A stretch of 64,000 nt of DNA from VRUE01 sp963703175 (GTDB lineage: Bacteria > Actinomycetota > Thermoleophilia > Solirubrobacterales > 70-9). Position 1 is the first letter of the stretch. Each line of letters opens with the position of its first letter. Shown piece after piece: positions 50,357 to 58,811 of the stretch. The translations under genes were made by a program, and so were the position numbers. Below the pieces are notes generated by a model. The model did no database searches. It was not told where the DNA came from and saw only the letters and a list, made by a program, of their open reading frames with translations. The DNA lies in the NCBI GenBank assembly GCA_963703175.1, contig OY969794.1:2108001-2172000 (forward strand), read 5' to 3'.

Positions 50357-50382
50357 TTTCTATCCCCTATAGGGGATAGAAA
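50357..50382. promoter_or_regulatory. 26 bp perfect palindrome between thiolase and aminotransferase genes
   Basis: TTTCTATCCCCTA and its exact inverse meet without a loop, and ATGGA/TCCAT arms extend it beyond a 2 nt internal mismatch on each side. It is AT-richer than its surroundings. A loopless palindrome favours a protein-binding operator; it could also act as the thiolase terminator. It lies about 73 bp upstream of the -10 for the beta-oxidation unit. Confidence 0.6.
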
Positions 50383-50400
50383 GTTCCATCCTGCCGTTGC

Positions 50401-51603
<1,203 letters not shown>

Positions 51604-51609
51604 AGGCGA

Positions 51610-51643
51610 GCATTAAAGGTGACCCGGCGCGGCGGCGTATCCT
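51610..51643. promoter_or_regulatory. Divergent -10 elements (thiolase and small membrane protein)
   Basis: Minus-strand TAATGC (51610-51615) serves the thiolase and plus-strand TATCCT (51638-51643) lies 7 nt before the ATG at 51651. No SD is seen for either. Confidence 0.45.
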
Positions 51644-51650
51644 GGCCGGC

Positions 51651-51941
51651 ATGGGTTTCGTCCTGCTCACCTGCGGCATGCTGGCTCTGATCATCGGCGT
51701 CCTCTTCTTGATCGGCCACTTCTACCAGGGCAGTACCGCCGACCTGGTTGACTGGAAGCCGACGCGCAGCCCCGAAGTCGAGGCGCAGAACGAGATCGAC
51801 GATGTGCGGCAGATGCTCGAGGCGCAGAACGAGATGCGCCGTCGCCGCGGCGCCGCCGAGGTCGATGAGAGAAAGCTCCGCACTGAGGTCGAAGAAGAGG
51901 AGCTGGAGCGATTGCGGCGGGGCGACCCGTTCGAGGCCTGA
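51651..51941 (+). CDS. Small membrane protein with coiled-coil tail
   Basis: A 96-residue protein: one N-terminal helix (LLTCGMLALIIGVLFLIGHF) and a highly charged cytosolic helix (about 42-90, EAQNEIDDVRQMLEAQNEM then ERKLRTEVEEEELERLRRG) that can form a coiled coil. No family is recognised. It is 12 bp upstream of a Rossmann-type gene, probably co-transcribed. Confidence 0.65.
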   Translation: MGFVLLTCGMLALIIGVLFLIGHFYQGSTADLVDWKPTRSPEVEAQNEIDDVRQMLEAQNEMRRRRGAAEVDERKLRTEVEEEELERLRRGDPFEA

Positions 51942-51953
51942 GGCCCGGCGAGG

Positions 51954-52442
51954 GTGGCTCGGGCACTGATCGTCGGTTGTGGTTGTCGTGGCCGCCTTCT
52001 GGGGAAAAGGTTGCTTGCCAAAGGCTGGCAAGTACGCGGCACGAGCCGCCGCGTGGAGCGCTTGGCGGCGATCGAGGCGGCAGGGATTGAGCCAGCGCTC
52101 GCCGACCCTGCCGACCCCGGCTCCGTGCTCGATCTGATCGAGGACGTCACCATCGTTAACTGGCTGCTCGGTTCGGCGGAGGGAGAGCCGGAAGAGCTGT
52201 CGGCGATCCACGGCCCGCGGCTGGATCGATTGCTGGAGCGGCTGGTCGAAACGCCGGTGCGAGGGTTCGTCTACGAGATGGGGGGGAGCGTCGACCCGAT
52301 CCTTCTTGCCCGTGGCAAGGAGGCGATCGAGGCTGCCTCCGAGCGATGGGAGATTCCTGTCGGGTTCGTCTTCGTCGACCCCAGCGATCTCATCGGCTGG
52401 ACCGAAGCGATGGAAGGGGCGACGATGGACTGGACGATCTGA
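51954..52442 (+). CDS. Short Rossmann-fold NAD(P)-binding protein
   Basis: A 162-residue protein with a dinucleotide-binding start RALIVGCGCRGRLLGKRLL and an SDR/epimerase-like first half (WQVRGTSRR, then ADPADPGSVLDLIEDVTIV). It is about half the length of typical NAD-dependent epimerases and lacks YxxxK, so catalytic activity is doubtful. GTG at 51954 is the first start. Function is unknown. Confidence 0.65.
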   Translation: MARALIVGCGCRGRLLGKRLLAKGWQVRGTSRRVERLAAIEAAGIEPALADPADPGSVLDLIEDVTIVNWLLGSAEGEPEELSAIHGPRLDRLLERLVETPVRGFVYEMGGSVDPILLARGKEAIEAASERWEIPVGFVFVDPSDLIGWTEAMEGATMDWTI

Positions 52443-52443
52443 G

Positions 52444-52475
52444 CTCGGATAGGCATACCTCTAAACTCGGATAGG
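52444..52475. promoter_or_regulatory. Direct repeats CTCGGATAGG upstream of the peroxiredoxin
   Basis: CTCGGATAGG occurs at 52444-52453 and 52466-52475, 22 bp apart (two helical turns). The half-site resembles CTCGGA-type sites of Rrf2-family iron-sulfur regulators such as RsrR. They lie upstream of the peroxiredoxin gene; redox control is inference. Confidence 0.4.
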
Positions 52476-52539
52476 AATTCAGGCCAACTGAGAATCAAGG
52501 TAGATGCCCGAAAGCGAATAACCGAAAGGACCGGATCCG

Positions 52540-53208
52540 ATGGCTCTGCAGCTTGGTGACGTAGCACCCAATTTCGAGGCCGACACGACCGAGGGCCGGA
52601 TCAATTTCCACGACTGGATCGGTGACTCATGGGCGGTGCTGTTCTCGCACCCAAAGGACTTCACCCCGGTCTGCACGACCGAGCTCGGCTACATGGCCAG
52701 CATCGAGCCCGAGTTCGCCAAGCGTGGCGTGAAGATCATCGGGCTCTCGATCGACCCGCTCGATAGACACGAAGAGTGGGCCAAGGACATCGAGGAGACC
52801 CAGGGCACCGCACCCAACTATCCGATCATCAGCGACGCCGACTTCAACGTCGCCAGGCTCTACGGAATGTTGCCGGCCGACGTCTCGGGGAACGCCGCTG
52901 ACCGCACTCCGGTCGACAACCAGACCGTGCGCAACGTCTTCGTCATCGGTCCTGACAAGAAAATCAAACTCATCCTCGTCTACCCGATGACGACCGGGCG
53001 CAACTTCGACGAGGTCCTGCGGGTGGTCGATTCGCTCCAGCTCACCGCCAATCACAAAGTCGCGACCCCGGCCCAGTGGCAGCAGGGCGACGACGTGATC
53101 ATCGCCGGCTCGGTCTCCAACGATCAGGCGAAGGAGATCTACCCGGATGGCTGGGAGGAGCCTCGCCCATACATCCGCATTGTCCCGCAACCGTCTGAGA
53201 CGTCGTAA
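52540..53208 (+). CDS. Peroxiredoxin (1-Cys/Prx6-type)
   Basis: A 222-residue peroxiredoxin. The peroxidatic Cys45 is in HPKDFTPVCTTELG, and the Prx6-type C-terminal domain continues with DNQTVRNVFVIGPDKKIKL, YPMTTGRNFDEVLRVVDSLQ and ATPAQWQQGDDVII fragments. It reduces peroxides with thiols. An AAAGGA site about 10 nt before the ATG gives a normal leader. The final codons and TAA are inside the left arm of element R3. Confidence 0.93.
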   Translation: MALQLGDVAPNFEADTTEGRINFHDWIGDSWAVLFSHPKDFTPVCTTELGYMASIEPEFAKRGVKIIGLSIDPLDRHEEWAKDIEETQGTAPNYPIISDADFNVARLYGMLPADVSGNAADRTPVDNQTVRNVFVIGPDKKIKLILVYPMTTGRNFDEVLRVVDSLQLTANHKVATPAQWQQGDDVIIAGSVSNDQAKEIYPDGWEEPRPYIRIVPQPSETS

Positions 53209-53317
53209 CCGGCGCCTGGCGGTGTCCTCGGTCGGCTGCCTGCGGGTCACGCACAAATGTGCGCTCCCCTTGTCAGCCTCTCTGCGTCCTAGCCAGGCTT
53301 GGTTACGACGCCTCAGA
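53194..53317. repeat. Structured convergent-junction element R3
   Basis: A 124 bp element with arms TCTGAGACGTCGTAACC and GGTTACGACGCCTCAGA (one mismatch in 17). Internal GGCTG/CAGCC pairs where R2 has GGCCG/CGGCC, a compensatory change, and the hairpin CGCAC-aaat-GTGCG is conserved. Both convergent stop codons lie in the arms. A half copy in opposite orientation lies at 53811-53856. Confidence 0.88.
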
Positions 53318-53810
53318 CCTGCTTTAGGAAGTCGCCCAAAATTCGCGCGGTAGCACCCCAGATCAGATGACCTTCGACCTCGTAGGTAGGAGTGTGGATG
53401 GGGATTCCGCGGCGGATCAGGCGGCGCATCTCGTAGCCCTCGCGGAGTACGTCCAGCGAGAAGGTGAGCACGGTCTCGACCTCGGCCGGGTTGGGTTCCA
53501 GGCCCAGCTCGCCGGGGTGGGGGATGCGACCGACGAATGGGTGGATCCGGTAGCCGGTGACGAAGGTGCCAGTGGTCGGCAGCTCCTCGCCGAGCTCGAC
53601 TTGCGCGGGATCGAGCCCGATCTCCTCATGGGCCTCGCGCAGCGCCGTGGTGGCGAGATCGGCGTCGTCCTCGTCCTTGCGGCCGCCTGGAAACGAGATC
53701 TCCCCTGCGTGTCGTCGCATGTCCGCCCGCCGCTCGGTGAAGATCAGCCCCGGCTCATCCGGCCAGCCGTAGAGCGGAAGGAGGACCGCTGCATCAGCTA
53801 TGGATTTCAT
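53313..53810 (-). CDS. NUDIX hydrolase (CoA pyrophosphatase-like)
   Basis: A 165-residue NUDIX enzyme. The Nudix box begins at residue 42 (GGRKDEDDADLATTALREAHEE in parts with the metal-binding Glu residues); RRHAGEISFPGGR just before it is the UPF0035 signature of CoA diphosphatases. It probably hydrolyses CoA or related nucleotides. The ATG at 53810 is preferred; an upstream GTG at 53825 would lie inside repeat R4. The gene is framed by inverted copies of the R3-type element. Confidence 0.88.
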   Translation of the reverse strand: MKSIADAAVLLPLYGWPDEPGLIFTERRADMRRHAGEISFPGGRKDEDDADLATTALREAHEEIGLDPAQVELGEELPTTGTFVTGYRIHPFVGRIPHPGELGLEPNPAEVETVLTFSLDVLREGYEMRRLIRRGIPIHTPTYEVEGHLIWGATARILGDFLKQV

Positions 53811-53856
53811 CTCGACTGAGGACACCGCCAGGCGCCGGTTTGCAGCCGTCTCAGAT
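53811..53856. repeat. Half copy of the R-type element, inverted (R4)
   Basis: Read on the minus strand this matches the left half of R3: TCTGAGACG, a variable hexamer, then AACCGGCGCCTGGCGGTG and TCC TC with one change before GTCG. It contains the SDR stop codon, as R elements contain stops in their arms, and reaches the NUDIX start. Confidence 0.8.
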
Positions 53857-54663
53857 GATCACCTGGACGGTGCCGCCGTCCACCGACCAGGCGGCGCCGG
53901 CGACGTAGGAGGCGCGCTCGGAGCAGAGGAAGACGATCGCGGCGGCGATCTCACCGACCTCGGCGAGACGGCCGATTGGGCGCTTGGCGCCGGCTTCGGC
54001 CAGCGCTTCCTCGCGGCTCTCGGCGCCGGACATCTGGTGCGACTGGTCGAGCAGGCCACCCGAGTCCATCCAAAGCTCGGATTCGACCGGCCCTGGGCAG
54101 ATCGCGTTGACGAGCACGCCCTGCTTGGCGTAGCGGTCGGCGAAGAGGCGTGAGAGCGACAACTCTGCAGCCTTCGCCACCGAGTACTCGGGCATCGCTG
54201 CCGAGGGGCGCTTGCCGGCGGTCGAGCAGACGTTGACGATTCGTCCCCAGCCGCGCTCGGCCATCGCCGGGGCGGCCGCACGCATCGCCCGTAGCGGCGC
54301 CATCACGTTGAGCTCGTACTGGGCGTACCAGTCCTCGTCCGGGACGTCGTCGAGGTGACGCCACTGGGCGGCGCCGGCGTTGTTGACGAGGACGTCGAGC
54401 GCGCCGAAGTACTCGGTCGCCGCTGCCAGCATCCGCACGCCGGCGTTGGCGTCGGTCACGTCCAGGGTCACTCTCTGCGCCTCCCCGCCGGTCGCGCCCC
54501 CAGCGGCGACCGCCTCTCCTTGCGCTTCAACTAGCCGCTCCTCGTTGCGACCGACCAGCAGTACCTTTGCCCCCTCGGCGCAGAGCAGGCGCGCCGTCTC
54601 CCGCCCGATACCGCTGCTGGCGCCGGTGACAACGCAGATTCGTCCCTTCAGCCCTAGGTCCAT
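53851..54663 (-). CDS. Short-chain dehydrogenase/reductase
   Basis: A 270-residue classical SDR. The cofactor motif is VTGASSGIGRETA, NNAG is in DVLVNNAGAA, the catalytic Ser is in NVCSTAG and the YxxxK pair is in PEYSVAKAAELS; GAAWSVDGG is near the end. GRNEERL after the second strand suggests NADP use. The substrate is unknown. It follows the GMC oxidoreductase gene by 5 bp. Confidence 0.93.
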   Translation of the reverse strand: MDLGLKGRICVVTGASSGIGRETARLLCAEGAKVLLVGRNEERLVEAQGEAVAAGGATGGEAQRVTLDVTDANAGVRMLAAATEYFGALDVLVNNAGAAQWRHLDDVPDEDWYAQYELNVMAPLRAMRAAAPAMAERGWGRIVNVCSTAGKRPSAAMPEYSVAKAAELSLSRLFADRYAKQGVLVNAICPGPVESELWMDSGGLLDQSHQMSGAESREEALAEAGAKRPIGRLAEVGEIAAAIVFLCSERASYVAGAAWSVDGGTVQVII

Positions 54664-54668
54664 TCTGC

Positions 54669-56258
54669 CTACGACCCGTCTTCGCGCAAGAGCGGCTTGC
54701 CGGCGATCAAGTCGGCGCCCCGCTCGGCGATGGCGATCGTCGGCGCATTGGTGTTGCCGCTGGGGATAGTTGGGAACACCGAAGCGTCGACGACTCGCAG
54801 CCCGTCGACCCCGCGCACACGCAGATCCGGATCGACCACCGCAAGGTCATCCGAACCCATCTTGCAGGTACCGACGGGGTGGTAGAGCAGCTCGACACGC
54901 TGGCGCAGGTCGTCGATGAGATCCTCGTCGCTGCTGACGTCGGCGCCTGGGAACAGCTCGCGGCCCAGCACCGAAACAAAGGGTTCGGCGGCGGCGATCT
55001 CGCGCGTGAGCCGGGTTCCAGCGATCAGGGCGGCGACGTCTTCGGGCTCGGCAAGCGTGTTAGTCAGGATGCGCGGCTTGTCGGTCGGGTCGACGGAGCG
55101 CAGCCGCACCCAGCCACGGCCGCGCGGCCCCACCAGCGCTGGCCCCATCGTTATCGCATGGCCGTCGTATTCCTGGAAGCCGTTGTCGACGAAGTAGGCG
55201 GGGCCGAAGTGGAACTGGAGATCAGGCTGGGCAAGGCCTGGTCTGCTGCGCACGAAGGCAAGTGCCTCGGCGACCGAGGAGGTGAGTGGGCCGCTGCGAC
55301 GCAGCAAGAACTCGAGCATCGCCTTGGGGCTCTCGGCGTCGGCGAGCGAGCCCCCGCCCGGCACATCCCAGACCGAGGTCAGGTAGGGGTGATCCTGGAG
55401 GTTCTCGCCAACTCCGGGCAGGTCGGCGGCAACGGGGATTTCCAGCGCACGTAATTGCTCGGCCGGACCGATCCCGGACAGCATCAGCAGCTGCGGAGAG
55501 GCGAGGGCGCCAGCGGAGAGGATTACCTCGCGCTCGGCGCGGACACGTTGCTCGCGGCCGCGCCGCCGGTAGCGGACTCCGCTGGCGCGTTCCCCCTGCA
55601 GCTCGACGCCGAGCACCTGGGCGCCGGAGACCACGCTGAGGTTCGCGCGGCCTTGCGCTGGCCGTAGGTAGCCGTCGGCGGTGCTCCAACGCCGTCCGTT
55701 GCGCTGGGTCACCTGGGCAAGCGAAGCCCCGTCCTGCTCGTGCCCGTTGTAGTCGGCTATGCGCGGGATACCGACTGCGGCACAGGATTCGAGGAACTGG
55801 CCGGTCAGCCGCCGCGGCGAGCGCTCGTCCTCGACCCGCAGCGGGCCGCCGACGGAATGGTGCTCGGACTCGCCGCGAGAGTTGTCCTCGGCCCGCATGA
55901 AGTAAGGCTTGATCCCATCCCAGTCCCAGCCGGTGGCGCCGCCTGCGGCCCACTTCTCGTAGTCGAGTGGGTGGCCGCGGACGTAGAGCATCGCGTTCAT
56001 CGAGCTGGAGCCGCCCAGGCCTTTGCCGCGCGGCATATAGATGGAACGGCCGTCGCAGTGGGGCTCGGGCTCGGTGCCGAAATCCCAGTCGCGCTTGGTT
56101 TTGAACTGCTTGGCGAAGGCGGCCGGGATCTTCACGTCGGGATGGCGATCGCCGCCACCTGCCTCTACCAAGAGCACCTCAACGCTGGGGTCTTCGCTGA
56201 GCCGGTTGGCGAGCACGCACCCCGCCGAACCGGCGCCGACGATCACATAGTCAGGCAT
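54669..56258 (-). CDS. GMC family FAD oxidoreductase (choline/alcohol dehydrogenase-like)
   Basis: A 529-residue GMC flavoenzyme. The FAD motif is YVIVGAGSAGCVLANRLSED, followed by PRGKGLGGSSSMNAMLYVRG, SAGALASPQLLMLSGIGP and the catalytic region LYHPVGTCKMG (His) with SGNTNAPTIAIAERGAD (Asn). It oxidises a primary alcohol to the aldehyde; a long-chain alcohol from the alkylsulfatase is one possible substrate. It overlaps the OsmC gene by 8 bp. Confidence 0.92.
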   Translation of the reverse strand: MPDYVIVGAGSAGCVLANRLSEDPSVEVLLVEAGGGDRHPDVKIPAAFAKQFKTKRDWDFGTEPEPHCDGRSIYMPRGKGLGGSSSMNAMLYVRGHPLDYEKWAAGGATGWDWDGIKPYFMRAEDNSRGESEHHSVGGPLRVEDERSPRRLTGQFLESCAAVGIPRIADYNGHEQDGASLAQVTQRNGRRWSTADGYLRPAQGRANLSVVSGAQVLGVELQGERASGVRYRRRGREQRVRAEREVILSAGALASPQLLMLSGIGPAEQLRALEIPVAADLPGVGENLQDHPYLTSVWDVPGGGSLADAESPKAMLEFLLRRSGPLTSSVAEALAFVRSRPGLAQPDLQFHFGPAYFVDNGFQEYDGHAITMGPALVGPRGRGWVRLRSVDPTDKPRILTNTLAEPEDVAALIAGTRLTREIAAAEPFVSVLGRELFPGADVSSDEDLIDDLRQRVELLYHPVGTCKMGSDDLAVVDPDLRVRGVDGLRVVDASVFPTIPSGNTNAPTIAIAERGADLIAGKPLLREDGS

Positions 56259-56682
56259 TGGGCAGGGCTTCGATCCGGTCGGCGATGACGACCTCGGTTT
56301 CGCCGGCCAGCAGCTTGTGGACCGGGCACTTGGCCGCGATCGCGAGCAGTCGCTCTCGCTGTTCCTCGCTCAACCCAGGCGGCAATCGCAGGGTCACCGC
56401 GAAGGAGAGCGGTGCGAAGTCTTGGTACTCGACATCGACGTCCACCTCAACCGCGCCGATATCCCAGCCTTTGCGGGCCGCGTACATCTCGATCGTCACG
56501 GCGGTGCAGCCGGCGAGGCCGGCGGCGACCAGGCGGGTGGGGGAGGGACCGGCGTCGGTTCCACCTTCGACGAAGGCCGGCTCGTCGACGACGAGCGTGT
56601 GGCCGCCTTCAATCTCGACGTCGTGGACGTAGCCGCCAATTCGGTTCGCTCCGCTCACCTTCCGCCGGGCGACGACCTTCAT
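56251..56682 (-). CDS. OsmC family peroxiredoxin-like protein
   Basis: A 143-residue OsmC-type protein. GPSPTRLVAAGLAGCTAVTIEMYAARKGWD in parts carries the first redox Cys (AGCTA), and CPVHKLLAGET carries the second, the pair that reduces organic hydroperoxides. It lies in an operon-like string from DUF1015 to the SDR. Confidence 0.9.
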   Translation of the reverse strand: MKVVARRKVSGANRIGGYVHDVEIEGGHTLVVDEPAFVEGGTDAGPSPTRLVAAGLAGCTAVTIEMYAARKGWDIGAVEVDVDVEYQDFAPLSFAVTLRLPPGLSEEQRERLLAIAAKCPVHKLLAGETEVVIADRIEALPNA

Positions 56683-56687
56683 CGCCG

Positions 56688-57254
56688 TTAGGCCTTGCGC
56701 CGGCCCTCGAACAGGGCCGGGTCGTCGACGTCGGCAAAGCGGGCCATCGCGTAGGCGAGGTCAGAAGCGCGGTTGACGAAGTGGATCACGGTCTCGCCGG
56801 CCAGTTCGCCCTTTTCGTTGAGTTCGCTGATCCGTCGCTCGGCCCGTCGGATCGTAGTGCGGGCGACGTCGAGTTGGGCGGAGAGCTGGTTGCCGCCGGG
56901 GATGACGAACTGCGGTGGCAGCTCGACCCGTTCCATGTAGCGGTCGATCGCCTGCTCCAGCTCGGCGACCATCTCCTCGGTGGTGCGGCTGACGCCATCT
57001 TCCAGTCGCTCGGCCGCCTCCGGCGAGGTCGCCAGCTCAGCGCCGGCGACGAAGATGTCGTCTTGCAAGCGGAGCAGGTCGGCGGCCAGCTCGGCCTCGG
57101 CCGGGCTGCAGAGCGCTCGCGCTACGCCCAGCTGGGAACAGGCTTCGTCGAGAGCGCCGTAGGCCTCGGTGCGCCCGTGGTGCTTGGGTACGCGCCCGCC
57201 GTACCAGAGCGAGGTGGTGCCGTCGTCGCCCTTCTTCGTGTAGATCTTCGTCAA
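56688..57254 (-). CDS. Cob(I)alamin adenosyltransferase, PduO type
   Basis: A 188-residue ATP:corrinoid adenosyltransferase. The ATP-binding N-terminus is KIYTKKGDDGTTSLWYGGRV, and FVIPGGNQLSAQLDVART, RRAERRI and VIHFVNRASDLAYAMAR follow. It makes adenosylcobalamin. The TTG start overlaps the DUF1015 stop (TTGA). No cobalamin riboswitch is visible upstream. Confidence 0.94.
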   Translation of the reverse strand: MTKIYTKKGDDGTTSLWYGGRVPKHHGRTEAYGALDEACSQLGVARALCSPAEAELAADLLRLQDDIFVAGAELATSPEAAERLEDGVSRTTEEMVAELEQAIDRYMERVELPPQFVIPGGNQLSAQLDVARTTIRRAERRISELNEKGELAGETVIHFVNRASDLAYAMARFADVDDPALFEGRRKA

Positions 57255-58537
57255 ACCGGATTGAACACTAGCCCGGTCAAAACCTTTGGGAAAAAATAGG
57301 TGGACTTCGGGGGCATGTTCTCGTCGCTCTCGCAGATCGCGCGAACCTGGTCGACGGGGATCGGGCGGAGGATGAAGGCGACGTCGTAGGTCCCGGCCTC
57401 GAGCAGCGCCAGCGAGTCTTCGACGCTCTTTGAGTAGCCGAGCCCGCGCTTGGCGAGGATGTCGTCTTCGCTCAGTCCTGCGACCCCCTTCAGCACCAGC
57501 GTCTCGAGGATCGCCGCGTCGAGGCGGCGGTAGGCCTCGGGCTTGCCGGCGAGCTGCTCGTCGAGCGCGGCGATCGCGCTGTCCTTGAGCCGCAGGCGGA
57601 AGCCGCGCTTGTGGAAGGAGTCGTAAAGGCCGAAGACGCCGACGCCCTCCTCGCCGAGCGGGTCGAGCTGCTCGAGCGGCACCTCGGTTGCCTCGAAGAG
57701 CTCGCGCAGGCCCTCGCCGAGGCGCCGCTGGCGCTCGGGATCGTCGCCCAGGCCGGAGAGCAGGCGGTGAGTGGGGAAGACGGTGAGGCCGGGGTCGTCG
57801 AGCCCGGTCAGCGCCATCAGGGTGAAGTTGTGATCGCCCTCACCGCCGACCTCGTCGCGATAGGCGATCGCCGTCTCGTAACGATGGTGGCCGTCGGCGA
57901 TCAGCAGCTGTGCGCCACCGAGCAGCTCGGTGACCTGGGCATGGATCGCTGGATCGCCGACCCGCCAGACCTTGGTCACCGTGCCGCTTTCGTCGGTCGC
58001 TTCGCCCCAGGGCGCCTCCGACTCGATCGCCGGCGTGACCAGCGGCCAGGCGTCCTTGGTGCTGAGCGAGAAGATCGGCGAGAGGTTGTGCCGGGTGGCA
58101 TGGGTCAGATCGAGGCGATCCTTCTTCGGTCCCGGCAGAGTGCGCTCGTGGGGGAGGACCTGGCCGGCGGAGAAATCCTCGACGCGGACTCGGGCGAGGA
58201 TGCCGTGGCGGGTGCGGGCGCTGCCGTCGGGTCCGGTGTAGTCCTGGGTCATCGCCCAGATCGCCGGCTCGGAGTCGGCGACGAGTACACCGGCCGCTCG
58301 CCACTCCTCCATCGTCTGTGCCGCCCGCTCGTAGGGGTCGTCGTCGGTCTGCTGTGGACCAGTCTCGCCGTAGGGTTTAGGTAGATCGATGGCGACGGCG
58401 TTGTAGGGCGAGCGCCCGAGCAGGTCCGCTCGCATGCCGGCGTCGATCACGTCATAAGGAGGCGCGGCCACATCCTGCAGCGACCCGGCAACACCGAGGT
58501 CGTAGTGGGTCGCGTAGATCGGGCGCACGTCGGCCAT
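57251..58537 (-). CDS. DUF1015 family protein
   Basis: A 428-residue DUF1015 protein. The start VRPIYATHYDLGVAGSLQDV with APPYDVID, RHGILARVRVEDF, HERTLPGPKKDRLDL and IADGHHRYETAIAYRDE are hallmark segments. Some relatives act in amino-acid or phosphoserine metabolism, but the role here is not known. It heads a minus-strand unit; a TAGCTT element lies 9 nt before the ATG. Confidence 0.9.
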   Translation of the reverse strand: MADVRPIYATHYDLGVAGSLQDVAAPPYDVIDAGMRADLLGRSPYNAVAIDLPKPYGETGPQQTDDDPYERAAQTMEEWRAAGVLVADSEPAIWAMTQDYTGPDGSARTRHGILARVRVEDFSAGQVLPHERTLPGPKKDRLDLTHATRHNLSPIFSLSTKDAWPLVTPAIESEAPWGEATDESGTVTKVWRVGDPAIHAQVTELLGGAQLLIADGHHRYETAIAYRDEVGGEGDHNFTLMALTGLDDPGLTVFPTHRLLSGLGDDPERQRRLGEGLRELFEATEVPLEQLDPLGEEGVGVFGLYDSFHKRGFRLRLKDSAIAALDEQLAGKPEAYRRLDAAILETLVLKGVAGLSEDDILAKRGLGYSKSVEDSLALLEAGTYDVAFILRPIPVDQVRAICESDENMPPKSTYFFPKVLTGLVFNPV

Positions 58538-58546
58538 CGGCTGCGA

Positions 58547-58552
58547 AAGCTA
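58547..58552 (-). promoter_or_regulatory. -10 element TAGCTT for the DUF1015 gene
   Basis: Minus-strand TAGCTT lies 9 nt upstream of the ATG at 58537. Confidence 0.45.
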
Positions 58553-58581
58553 ACGGTTTCGCGCCACACGTCCGCCGAGGC

Positions 58582-58614
58582 CGCAGTTACCCGCGTATAT
58601 AGCGGGAAACTGCG
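58582..58614. promoter_or_regulatory. Inverted repeat between DUF1015 and tRNA-Pro
   Basis: CGCAGTT-a-CCCGC and GCGGG-a-AACTGCG flank a GTATATA loop; 12 bp pair in each arm with one A-A mismatch. It lies in a divergent promoter region about 40 bp upstream of the tRNA, so it may be an operator or a small terminator-like hairpin. Confidence 0.5.
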
Positions 58615-58654
58615 ACTTCGCTCGATCGCCGTTCTCGGTCTACACTGGCCGTAG

Positions 58655-58728
58655 CGGGGCGTGGCGCAGCCTGGTAGCGCGCGGCCTTTGGGTGGCCGAG
58701 GTCCTCGGTTCGAATCCGGGCGCCCCGA
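58655..58728 (+). tRNA. tRNA-Pro (anticodon TGG)
   Basis: A 74 nt cloverleaf: acceptor CGGGGCG/CGCCCCG, D-arm GCGCAGCCTGGTAGCGC, anticodon stem CGGCC/GGCCG with loop TTTGGGT giving anticodon TGG, T-arm CTCGG-TTCGAAT-CCGGG, discriminator A. CCA is not encoded. TACACT about 10 nt upstream may be the -10. Its 3' end is duplicated 879 bp downstream. Confidence 0.95.
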
Positions 58729-58731
58729 TAT
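58713..58731 (+). other. att-like repeat, left copy (tRNA-Pro 3' end)
   Basis: AATCCGGGCGCCCCGATAT covers the end of the T-arm, the 3' acceptor strand and 3 nt beyond. An identical 19 bp copy lies at 59592-59610. Confidence 0.65.
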
Positions 58732-58744
58732 TCGATTCGCAAAA

Positions 58745-58776
58745 CCGGGATCCCAGAATCAATAGAGGGATCTCGG
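58745..58776 (+). terminator. Hairpin after tRNA-Pro
   Basis: CCGGGATCCC pairs with GGGATCTCGG (one mismatch) around a 12 nt loop, 16 nt after the tRNA. A likely transcription end for the tRNA. Confidence 0.55.
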
Positions 58777-58798
58777 CACCCATCCGCCTCCGCGGCGA

Positions 58799-58804
58799 TA
58801 CGGT
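58799..58804 (+). promoter_or_regulatory. -10 element TACGGT for the VOC gene
   Basis: TACGGT lies 7 nt upstream of the ATG at 58812. Confidence 0.4.
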
Positions 58805-58811
58805 CGGGCGA

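Noticed and set aside
57255..58660. Cobalamin riboswitch ahead of the PduO-type gene
   Set aside because: No gap exists (overlapping genes), and no B12-box-like sequence was seen upstream of DUF1015.
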